From Myrmaecium sp. VS I D KN 1 (taxonomy: Eukaryota > Ascomycota > Dothideomycetes > Valsariales > Valsariaceae): a stretch of DNA of 64,000 nt. The stretch covers positions 221,883 to 285,882 of the forward strand of contig JADQAV010000038.1 of NCBI GenBank assembly GCA_019775845.1, given 5' to 3'. A model generated the notes under the pieces. It saw only the letters and a program-made list of their open reading frames with translations. It did no database searches and had not been told where the DNA came from. Below are positions 1 to 9,069 of the stretch, one piece after another (the stretch's first letter is position 1; each line of letters starts with the position of its first letter). The position numbers were made by a program, and so were the translations under genes.

Positions 1-81
1 CGTCTGTTTCAGAGTGGAGATGACCCTCAGGCTGATCGGTTGAGGTGGGAATGGTTGCATGAGGCTGGTTTGAAGATTTGA
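1..81 (+). CDS. C-terminal end of an unidentified protein (partial)
   Basis: The first 27 codons of the window form an open frame ending in TGA at 79-81. The peptide ends in RWEWLHEAGLKI. It has a balanced, protein-like composition and GC-rich codons like its neighbours, whereas the sequence after the stop quickly becomes AT-richer, as expected for a 3' untranslated region. I do not recognise the family and no domain can be assigned from so short a piece. The rest of the gene lies to the left of the window. It could be a chance open frame. Confidence 0.45.
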   Translation, partial: RLFQSGDDPQADRLRWEWLHEAGLKI

Positions 82-473
82 TTTTCCTGTGTTTGGACTT
101 TATAGAACGTAGATTCCCGCTTGGGTGTTTGGAAAAGTAGCTCTCTGTTATACCTTCCTGTATTGTAGCATGGGGACGAGGCTTCTTATAGAGAGACATG
201 TACCAATAGTACTTGTGCCTTCTCTAGTATTAGCATTTACTATATGCAGCCTATGCCATATCAGACGTTTATTGATGACAGATAATGGAGCCCGTCAAAC
301 CTCCTGACTTGGCTTATAGGCCGGTACGTGAGGCTACGGACAATTGCCTCAGGCTTAAACCCCATGCATATGGTCCGTGCATCAACTATCAGAGACTGCC
401 CAATGTTATCGCGGATGTGCAAACAACATGAAGGTCCGCACTCGAGACTACCACCTCTATCAAGACAAAAGCA
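82..473. other. Intergenic, no gene seen
   Basis: AT-richer sequence between the left-edge stop codon and TAN1. The short open frames here have no recognisable content. It presumably holds the 3' end of the first gene and the TAN1 promoter and leader. Confidence 0.5.
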
Positions 474-1849
474 ATGGCGGATCGAAGAGCAGAGGGCAGT
501 AATAAACGCAAGGCCGAGTGCGCGCCCACCAGCGACGGGGGTGATCGCAGGTCAAAGGTGAGAAACTCTTTTTTCTTGCTTCATTCCTTCCTTTTTTTTA
601 TTTCATTACAGGTCATGTATTCGCATCGTCACAAAAAGTAAAAAAGAAACATCATCTCATTCCTTCGATCCCCCTTTATATGAAACACCGTGACTGACTG
701 ACACGAACGGCGCCCGTCGTTCGGAAGAAAAGAACAAGAAGCAATACCGACACGGAGGGCGTGAGGGCGCGCCGCCGTTCGCGAAGGGGGCGAGCATCGA
801 GGTCGGCGACGCCGGCATCTGGGCCACGTGCGAGCGGAACAAGGAGGCCGCGTGCGTGACGGAGCTGCGGGATCTGTTTGAGGAGGTACGTACCTCTAAT
901 CTCTCATTTCTTTTTATTTAGGAGGATGTCCGGTCTGATTGCCGAGACAGCATGCGCGCAAGCTGTACGGCCTGGGCTCGTCGGCCGAGGATGGGTCCGA
1001 CGACGACGGCGACGGCGGCGATGCTGACATCGCAGCCGATATCGCGAAAGAGCTGGAGAGCATGCGGAAGCCCGCTCAGGCGGCGCTGTTCAAGTCCGTT
1101 AAGCTGGACACGCCATGCGGTAGGTCCTGCATATTCCTTTCTGTGCATTTGTGTCATCTAACAGGATTGGAAAAAAAGTCGTATTTTTTAAGACGAGTCC
1201 GCCGGTGGAGCCGGTGAGCTTCGTGCATAGCATCTGCGAGGAGGCGGCCAAGAACCCGGATCGGAAGCGAGGCCGGTACGTGAAGAGGTTGGTGCCCATG
1301 ACGCTCATGGGCAAGGCGACGGAGAGCGGGCTGGAGGAGGTGGCGGCAAAGGTCCTCGCGCCGCACTTCTACGGAGAAGGCAATGCCGGGAAGAAGGTGC
1401 GTGGCTGGCACTCGTAGCGAGTCTCTGTGTCCAACAACAACACCCTTCACGGCTAAATCTGACTACGATGTGGCAGTTCGCCATCCGACCCAATCTGCGG
1501 AACCACAAGACCGTACCGAGAGACGTGATCATCCGCAAAGTCGCGGCCACGGTTGGCGAAGGCCACAAGGTCGACCTGAAAGACTACGACCTGCTCATCA
1601 TCGTGGAAATGTATAAGGTAAGCAAAAGCTCTCTTTCTTCCCCAACCGCCTCATCCGTGCGAATGCGCCGTGTGAGCGGTGGACGCGTGGTCTTGCTAAC
1701 AGCCGCTCCCTTTACCTCTCCTCGTTTTGAAGAATATGTGTGGCATGAGCGTGGTCCCCAATGACTTCGACCGTCTAAAGCGATACAATCTCTCCGAGAT
1801 CTATGAGCCCTCTCGGCCACAGGATCAGGCGCCGGAGGCTTCTTCATAG
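474..1849 (+). CDS. TAN1: TAN1-like THUMP-domain tRNA acetyltransferase adaptor
   Basis: Six exons in phase: 474-557, 733-885, 951-1119, 1179-1396, 1477-1617, 1733-1849, giving 293 aa, close to yeast Tan1 (289). The basic N-terminus leads to the conserved GDAGIWATC segment and ELRDLFEE, then an acidic linker, then a THUMP domain (about residues 140-270) with LDTPCVVFFKTSPP, FAIRPNLRNHK and the terminal DLLIIVEMYKNMCGMSVV block. Tan1/THUMPD1 binds tRNA and partners the acetyltransferase Kre33/NAT10 to form N4-acetylcytidine at position 12 of tRNA-Ser and tRNA-Leu. Exons 2-6 are well supported by homology. The exon 1-2 junction (AAG acceptor at 732) is my best fit. The exon 4 acceptor follows an A-run at 1178 rather than the nicer AACAG at 1160-1164, because only the former keeps the VVFFKT frame. 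Confidence 0.88.
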
Positions 1850-2921
1850 CAAGCAGATTCGGAAATGCTTTGTTCTGCAAGAGGCCGTATGCGCTCTTTA
1901 GAAGATTGCTGTACATGCCCCCGGGCGCTGGCAGCCTAGGGAAGGTGTTCTCAAGGCCTTCTTATCGCAGTCTACCTGCTGCGCTGGCTATGCATGCTAG
2001 CTTAGAAGGCAGCAATGCATATTCCGTTACGAAGAAGAATCCTCTGCTGAACCGTCTGGAGTGGGAATAGGATGACAGCTCGGGGTTAACCGGAAGGGGC
2101 TGGCGGGATGTGGAGACATTGTGCAGCATCTGAACGCTTCCTGACTCTGGCGCGATCTTTCGCTTAATGGTCTCTAATAGGAACTGAGGTGGCAGCGGTA
2201 TGTGTGATCACTTGGAACCAAATAACAGAAAAACGGCTCGGGAAGCGAGTTGATAACTACCTTAGTGTTCACTGATGGTGAATGGGCGAACCCGTTTCGG
2301 ACGCCCGCTCGTCTACAAGGCTTCGATGCGTTCCAGGAAGCGAGCGGGGCGAGGGGGGCCCGGGTCTCGTTAGCGAGCCGCCCGCCAATCATGGAGGCCG
2401 CCGCGGCTGACCGCCCCCGTCCGGCCCATGCCGCATCCGGGCATAACAGACGAAACGGCTGACGACCGTCCCGCAACGGCCATTCGACCATTCTTATCCT
2501 TCTTTCTTCCTCCTCCTCTCTCCTTCTTCTACACCTTCTTTCCACCATGATCCAGTGAACGGCTCGTACGCCTCCCGGGCGGAAGAATGAGTGGAGTCTA
2601 CCCGTATCGCATTTGGTACGGGTAGAGCGGGATTGCGCGTCCTGATGCTCCGCCATCTCGATCACAGCCCGTGTGGCTCAACCGCTTGCCATGGCCGGAA
2701 CCGACTCACCCGGGCTCGACCGGCTAGGTCCTCATAAAAATTTGATATATACGCAACGCATTTCCTTTGTGTAGGCCAGATATCTCTGAATACCAGAACG
2801 TTTTCATCCATCGATACCCGTGGCAAGTCTTGAACACATCGTTTTCCGCACATCTTGTCCGTCGTTCCTTTTCCTTTCGAGTGATATATCTACATGTTCG
2901 TCACTTTGCTGCACCTGAAAG
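1850..2921. other. Intergenic, no gene seen
   Basis: About 1.07 kb between TAN1 and the next plus-strand gene. A minus-strand open frame at 2174-2665 is rich in Arg, Glu and Ala and matches no family I know. The last 150 bases before 2922 are AT-richer and probably hold the promoter of the downstream gene. Confidence 0.5.
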
Positions 2922-4149
2922 ATGCATCTTCAATTCCTCGAAGGGACAGGCGGCTCAAGTCCGCCGATGATGAGTTACCGCCGCGTCTCTCTTGCTCTTC
3001 GTCCTCCTCCCCCTTCTTCTCTTGATACACTCCAGCAACCGTCTACCCCAGACTTCACCAGCATCTCCAAACTCGTCCGAGACGTCCTCCGTCCGTCCCG
3101 GGTCTCTCTCCACCAGGTCGAACGTCTGGAGTGCGGACTACGCCGACGCTACCTCCTCCGGCTCACCGACGGCAGCGCTCTGGTCCTGGAACTGCCGCCC
3201 TCGCCCTCCGTCCGATTGCTGCGACACGAGCAGCATGCGCTGCAGCAAACCGCCGCCACCCTCGCCTTTCTCCGCGCCTCCGGCACCATCCCAGTCCCTC
3301 GGCTGCTCCGTCACGAGCCAGCCTCCTCGACATCCTCTCTACGCTCCCCATACATCCTCCTCCGCCCGCTCCCCGGCGGCATCCCGCTGTCGCAGATCGC
3401 CCATCGTCTCTCCCCCACCGCCCGAGCCGCGCTGGACCGCAGCCTAGGCGCCTATCTCCGCCGCATCGCAAACCTGACCTCAACAACATTCGGTCCAATC
3501 GAAGGCAGCGGGACCACCTGTCACCCAACCACCACCACATCCACAACCACAGCAAGCTGGCGCCGCACCTTCCTCACCCTCCTCGAATCCCTCCTCCGCG
3601 ACGCCGAAGACATGCTCATCTCCCTGCCCTACGACCTGATCCGCCAGCACGTCGGCCGGCGCAGCGGTTACCTCGACTCCGTCCGGACGCCCCGGCTCGT
3701 CCTCCCGCACGCTCGCCGCCGCCACCTCGTCGACCCGGCCGGCACCCGCGTCCTCGGCCTCGACCCGGCCGCCCTCCGCGACGCCCTCTGGGGCGATCCC
3801 CTCCTCATGCTGGCGCCCTTCCACGACGATCGCTGCGGGAGTGAGGCGTTTTGGGAGGGCTGGGGTGGGCGGCGGGAGGAGGAGGAGGGAGGGAGGGGGA
3901 GGCGGTTGCTGTAAGTTTCGTTCCCTGCCGGACTTGTGGTGTTATGCGTTGAGAGGCTGACGTTTGGCTTTCTTTTGGTTCCGAATGAGCAGATACGACG
4001 TCTACCGTAGCATTCTTGCCATAACCACGCATTACTATCGGCCGCAACGTGGGGATGAAGAGGGGGATGAAGGGGAGTTGGGCGAGTTGGAGGCGAGACG
4101 GTTGCTCACGTCCGCATTGAACGAGTTGGCGACCACGGCGGCTTTCTGA
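2922..4149 (+). CDS. APH-fold phosphotransferase-like protein, probable pseudokinase
   Basis: Two exons, 2922-3910 and 3993-4149 (GTAAGT..GAGCAG intron), 381 aa. The layout matches the fungal aminoglycoside/choline phosphotransferase superfamily (APH, PF01636): an N-lobe with RRRYLLRLTDGSALVLELPP and LLRHEQHAL, a hinge SPYILLRPLPGG, a C-lobe with LPYDLIRQHV and ALWGDPLL, and a C-terminal helix RRLLYDVYRSI. Oddly, the beta-3 lysine expected in a VLKL-type motif is Glu90. The catalytic-loop HxDxxxxN motif, expected just after TPRLV, is LPHARRRHLVD (261-271), with neither catalytic Asp nor Asn. Asp281 in GLDPA may be the metal-binding Asp. The fold call is good; enzymatic activity is doubtful. 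An alternative start is Met16 (2967) or Met17 (2970). The substrate is unknown even for intact relatives. Confidence 0.75.
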
Positions 4150-4476
4150 AGCCTTTTGGATTTTCCACAGCGTCCATGATAGCGATAGTCAAAGTCAAGC
4201 GTCTTGGAATATGTGTACAGCGGGAGCAAAGAAAAAGCATCAGCCTCGGCGTTTCAGCGAGGTCGGATAGTGTGATATCCGATCGGTATTCCAGATCCGT
4301 TTTAGGAATATGAGCTAGATAGTAGGCAGCGGGTACAGTCTATACAGTACCTAGACCCAATTCAGGACCCTCGGGGACGTGTATGACCAGTGGTATAATA
4401 TACACAGAAACGGGAAGGGGCAACCAGCAACTGCCGCCCACGAAAAGAGGCAGTACTGTGGTGAGGATCGTGCTCC
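4150..4476. other. Convergent intergenic spacer
   Basis: About 330 bases between the stop codons of the APH-like gene and CUE3. Nothing coding is visible. It should hold both 3' untranslated regions. Confidence 0.5.
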
Positions 4477-6554
4477 TCATCCCGGAAATCCCGCGCGCGC
4501 CACCTTCCGCGCCCGTTGATCCCTCCGGTTGTGGTTCGCTCGGGCGCACTTGTGCGCCTCCTTCCGCTGCCGGTCCACCTGCGTTCGCTTCTCATCGCTC
4601 GGACCGCCGCTGTCGCCGCTCCGACCACCACCACCACCGCCAGCACCGCCACCTCGACCTCGACCTCCCCCGCGGAACCCACCGCGTCTCCCGAAACCGC
4701 CTCTGCCGCCACGGCCGCCGTCTGTGCCGGTGCCGCTCGTGTCCCCGTCCGCAGCGTCGCTGGCGCGCCACGCCGTCCGCTCCAGCTGCTTCTGCTGGCC
4801 GTGGAAGGCGGTGAACTTCATCTCCAACCGTCGGAGGCGCTTCGGATCCCGGTCGAGCATGACCCGCCAGCCCTCGATCGCCTCGTCCGTCATGCCCGTC
4901 TCGCTCTTGAGCGCCTGTCGGGCGGCGCCCCGGCGCGTGGTCGCATCGCGGTTGAACGTGTCCGGGTTCACGGTGTAGGCTTTGTAAAGGGCCTCCTCGT
5001 TCTTCTCGTGCGCGATCGCGGCGGCCTCCTCGTCCTCGGGCACGCGATCGACGGTGCCGCCGACATCGGCAACGTCGTACGTGTCGTCGCGCTCGTCGTC
5101 GTCGGAGTCGAAGGCGGCGAGCGCGGAGAGGATGCGCGCCTTGTCCGGCGCGTGGCTGCGGTCGCGGAGCAGATCGTCGGCGGTGGCCTCTTGGTTCTTG
5201 CGGCCGATGTGCAGTTGCGAAGTGGAGATCTCCAGGCGATCGAAGGCGTCGTTGTCAAAGACGTTCTTGCGCTCGGGGATGTGATGGAGTCGTTCGGGTG
5301 GGGGTGTTGACCGAGGGGGAAGGTGAGATGTGGGAGACGACGACGGTATGCTCCTAAATTTATTGTTAATTTCGACGGTCTACAAGGATAGCGGAGGGCG
5401 CCATACAACTGCTCGCTCCTGTCTGCCTCTGCGAGATGAGGTGGGAGAGTGTCTTCCAGAAGGTGTTCAGTCACTTGTTCTACATTGTCATGGTAGGCAT
5501 CGAGGAGCTTGATGACAAAGCCGCTCCCAAGGTCTGGGAAGAGGTCCTGAATTTGGGTAACGAGGCTCATGCGGTGCACGTGAACATTTACATCCGTTTC
5601 ATGCCCGAAATCGTCACCTGCAGCACGACTCTTCCCTTTGTCAATCTTGCGACGGACAAGTCTCTTCGGCCGTGCAATGGCAGGTTGATAGAAAGAGCGC
5701 AGCGATGCGGCGGCATTCCTCGCTCGACCACCTTCCTGCGGCGACGTGAATTCGTTTACCTTGTCTATCAGGGGCGTGTTTGTGACCAGGTCGGAGATCA
5801 GAGTCGCTTGGTCGGCGTCGGTTCTTTTCGACTCCGCGTCGTTCTTGAGACTGTAGAGAAGATCTGATAGCATGGAATAGTTCTTCTTCGGCCCGGAGAC
5901 AAGCCCAACCATCCCCACATAGACTACTGTGACTAGATTCTTGCGTAAGCTTGGTGATTCTCTCTTGTAGGAGGCACAAGCAGCGTCAAGAAAGTCAGAA
6001 CCTGCCATCAGAAACTGGCAAGCATCGGGTGAGACATGTAGTAGATAAGCTAGAGGTTTGAGGTCAGCTCCTGCCGGCTCCGGGTCCCCCGATTCCAGAG
6101 TGGAGATCAACTCGTTCTTGGTCTTCTGGAGGCCGGCCGTGACGTCTCCGGACTTCTTCTGCCATATGTCTCGAAGAAGATCTCTTAAGCTCTCAGTTCG
6201 CGGAAACAAGTAACTGAGATGGGCTAAAAACTTCCAATGGAGCAGTTCCGGTGAAACTGAATCCGATGATAGAGCCCGGTGTGCGAGGAGGAAGCCGTTT
6301 TTCTTCAACAGACTGGCCTTGGTCCCCTGGAATCTTGTGTCATTGGGAGCGGAGGAGAGTTCCTGGAAGAAGGTGACCAAGAATCGGATCAATGGACCGT
6401 TTTCGCAAATAATTTGCGCAAATTGGGGAGAGGGGAGCCGAAGGTAGAGCTGTGAAAGCGCAAGCCAAGCGTCGAGGAAGGATTCCCAATCTGCATCCGC
6501 AATGGCATTCCGAACGCTCGCTGGCGGGACTGGTGCGATCGGCGGAACCGCCAT
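4477..6554 (-). CDS. CUE3: CUE-domain protein Cue3/Rqt3 (ASCC2 orthologue)
   Basis: Two exons, 6554-5407 and 5353-4477, joined across a 53-nt intron (GTATGG..TTTAG), 674 aa. The N-terminal half has the ASCC2-type helical region (WESFLDAWLALSQLYLRLP, then FLVTFFQEL). A CUE ubiquitin-binding domain lies at about 331-374 (QIQDLFPDLGSGFVIKLLDAY..VEQVTEHLLE). After it come the acidic DDTYDVAD motif, shared with ASCC2, and a C-terminal RGG/GGR-rich tail suited to RNA binding. In yeast Cue3/Rqt3 joins Slh1/Rqt2 and Rqt4 in the RQT complex, which splits collided ribosomes carrying ubiquitin chains on uS10. The start is the first ATG after the frame enters homologous sequence; the GA-rich tract upstream would read as poly-Leu and is taken as leader. 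RPS20, encoding uS10, lies divergently next door. Confidence 0.88.
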
Positions 6555-7095
6555 AATGGCCAAAAGGCCACCTCTTGAATGTCCCAGGGAAAAGAGAAAG
6601 CGAAAGAGAAGGAGAAGGAGAAGAAGGAGGAGGAGAAGGAGTGCGGAAGTGAAGCACAAAGGCTTCAAGCAAGGGAGGCGTGTCAAAAAATCGCCTAGAA
6701 ACCAAACTGCTGAGAAGTGAGGTCAATATCTTTACAGACTCACAAGGGAAAGTCAGAACCAGCGATGCATGACATAAGAAGGAGCTCGCACCGCCTCGGT
6801 GGTGCCCCGGTGTCTTCTTTGGGGCCTGGCGCGCATCACGGCTGCCCCAGGCCAAACTCCGGCGTTAGCGCGCCAAGACTCGCGCAACCGCACATTCAAT
6901 TCGAACCTCAACACCAGGCTCGCGAAAAAAAAGGTTCCCTTTTCCTCTCTCCAACCCGCGACAGCAAATCTTCCAACGACGGTGCCAGTCATCACGTAAC
7001 AGCGATCCCCCGCCGATCCGAGTCTTGACTGGGTCTTTTCCATCTCCTCCGACAAACAAACCAAAGAAAAACCCTCCAACCACCTCCCACGCACC
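6555..7095. promoter_or_regulatory. Shared divergent promoter region of CUE3 and RPS20
   Basis: 541 bases separate the two start codons. The CUE3 side begins with a strongly purine-biased GA tract (about 6590-6650). The RPS20 side ends in a pyrimidine-rich leader typical of fungal ribosomal-protein genes. No TATA box is obvious. The division into two core promoters is inferred. Confidence 0.6.
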
Positions 7096-7517
7096 ATGTC
7101 TTACCAGAAGGGCGAGAAGGGCGAGTTCGCCGAGCCTAAGGTTCACAAGATCCGCATCACCCTCACCAGCCGCAAGGTCCAGTCGCTCGAGAAGGTCTGC
7201 CAGGAGCTCATCGACCGCGCCAAGGCCAAGGACCTCCGTGTCAAGGGCCCCGTCCGTCTGCCCGTCAAGAACCTCAAGGTCACCACCCGCAAGACCCCTT
7301 GCGGTGAGGGTTCCAAGACCTGGGACGTACGTACCCCCTCTACATTCCATTCCCCCCCCAAGGACCGTTGCGTAGCTAACATGACGCTTCGCAACAGACC
7401 TACGAGATGCGCGTCCACAAGCGCCTCATCGACTTGAACGCCCCCACCGAGGTCGTCAAGCAGATCATCATCAACATCGAGGCCGGTGTCGAGGTCGAGG
7501 TCACCATCGCTGCTTAA
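7096..7517 (+). CDS. RPS20: 40S ribosomal protein uS10 (Rps20)
   Basis: Two exons, 7096-7326 and 7398-7517 (GTACGT..CAACAG intron), 116 aa, the usual length. The sequence has the family core [47 protein letters not shown] and the C-terminal [16 protein letters not shown]. uS10 sits on the head of the small subunit. Its flexible N-terminal tail carries the lysines that the ligase Hel2/ZNF598 ubiquitinates on collided ribosomes; here the tail has Lys5 and Lys8. The start ATG in a CACC context is clear. Codon use is strongly biased to C-ending codons, as expected for a highly expressed gene. Confidence 0.97.
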
Positions 7518-9069
7518 ATGCACCGTCGCGTGGATCCGAGGTCGTGATGATTGGAGGAGGAGCGAAAAACAAAACAGATGGAAAGGGGGGTTCGAAGCGG
7601 GAGTATTCCTACCGGTTTCTCCCGGCCGTAGGAGGGACTACTAGTCATCTAGCAGCTTGTCTTCGGAATATTGAATACCCCCGCGCTTTCACCCCATGCC
7701 TTCAGTTTATACCAGATTTTGGGATATGCGCAAGTGAACACAGCCGTCGCAGACGTGATCATACACTCATGGGCTGCAAACTGGAAAAGTGTAATCGAAG
7801 CGGTCAACGCATCCTCGTCAGCTTCCTACTTACGTGAACCTTTTTCCCTGCCTCCCAAAGCTAAAGAGTGGACCGGCCAAGCAAGCAGACAGCCCCCACC
7901 ATCCGACCCCAGCCCCTCCTGAGCCCCAAGACACCCGATAAAGCATCGTGAACCGAAGAAGAAACGACAAATGGGAGAATCAGAGGGAAATAAGGGGAAA
8001 GAGCGAGTGTGAGTGACACTCTGTTCAGATTGCAGAAGGGAACAAAATCAGGGATCTGGCATTCACGCTACATGTGACATCGAGCTTAGAGAAAAGACAA
8101 AGGGACCGGCCGCGAGTAGAAAAAGAAATGGAAAACGAAAAGGAAGAAACCCAGAACAAGAAAGGAGAAGCAGAATGATTGATATAGCATAGAGGTTGAG
8201 CAAGGAGGGAAAGAAGAGAAAGAAAAGGATAGAAGAGCCCGGCAGGATGGCGGGGCTGGGAATCGTGAATGCTGCCCCGCGCCCTCTGTATGATCCAACG
8301 TGTCCAGTGTGAAGGAAGGAGAGAAAAAACAACAGACGAGGTGCGTTTTGCAGTCCTGCTTGGAAAGACGCCGCAATGATGAGACGACGAGAGGGAGCGT
8401 AGGATAACAACCAAGATCTCCGGGGCAGGAGAAAAGGAAAAAGAGAGTGGAAGCGGGAATGGGGGTTTTGGAATACCAACAAAAGGAATAGATTTGGGAA
8501 GAGGGAGATTTCACATTGGGAGAAAGCCGGCTCTGTTTCCAGGAAGGTGTGTGTCTGTGTGTAGAACTGTAAACGGTTGGAGATGAGTATCTAAGATATC
8601 GATAGAAAAGACAAAGGATATTGGAAAGGAGATACCAAAAAGGCAAAAGGGGAGGAGGGATAAAAAAAGGGGGGGTTGGGGGGACCGGCCGGACTCCAAA
8701 GTAACCAATGGAATATACAAAAAGAGAGGACAAATGGAAAATCTGGGAAGGGATGAAAGGGGAAAGGAATAAAAGGAGATATGAATGACTGCTGCTCTTC
8801 TGTTCATGCGTGTTGTCGAAACGCACCCGCTACCGAACGTCCCCTGCTATTGGGGTATTATGAACGGGAGAAACCAGGCTAGGAACGGAGAAGCGGTGGG
8901 GGAAAACGATGATCGCAAATGGTATCTAATGGCGAGTGCTGACGTGGAAAAGGAAACAATCAAAAAAAAAAAAAAAAAAAAAAAAAAAAAGCACGACGCT
9001 AAGCAAGACAATAACCAGCCCCGCGTTCGCAGACCTTCGGTCGAAGCCATTCCCCTTTGGAATGCCTTC
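7518..9069. other. Convergent intergenic region with long A-tract
   Basis: About 1.55 kb between the stop codons of RPS20 and MSS4. The plus strand is markedly A/G-rich from about 8000 to 8900, and a run of 29 A lies at 8962-8990. Long open frames on the minus strand here (Ser/Leu/Phe-rich) are products of the purine skew and resemble no protein. Confidence 0.55.
8962..8990 (+). repeat. Homopolymer run of 29 A
   Basis: Uninterrupted adenines, 72 bases beyond the MSS4 stop codon. No flanking direct repeat was found that would mark a retrotransposed insertion, so a simple slippage-prone tract is the default reading. Confidence 0.9.

Noticed and set aside
2174-2665. 163-codon minus-strand frame between TAN1 and the APH-like gene
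   Set aside because: No recognisable domain, Arg/Glu run from a CCT repeat, no supporting neighbours.
3131-3844. Long plus-strand frame rich in Pro, Arg, His inside the APH-like gene
   Set aside because: It is an out-of-frame shadow of GC-rich coding sequence; no family similarity, and the overlapping frame encodes a recognisable fold.
6555-6686. Upstream extension of CUE3 giving a poly-leucine signal-peptide-like start
   Set aside because: The Leu run is the GA-rich DNA tract read antisense; the ASCC2-like region starts after the ATG at 6554 and the protein is cytosolic in known cases.
8086-8826. 246-codon hydrophobic frame antisense in the RPS20-MSS4 spacer, looking like a membrane protein
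   Set aside because: Phe/Leu/Ser richness is a by-product of the purine-rich opposite strand; no helix-loop pattern or family motifs.
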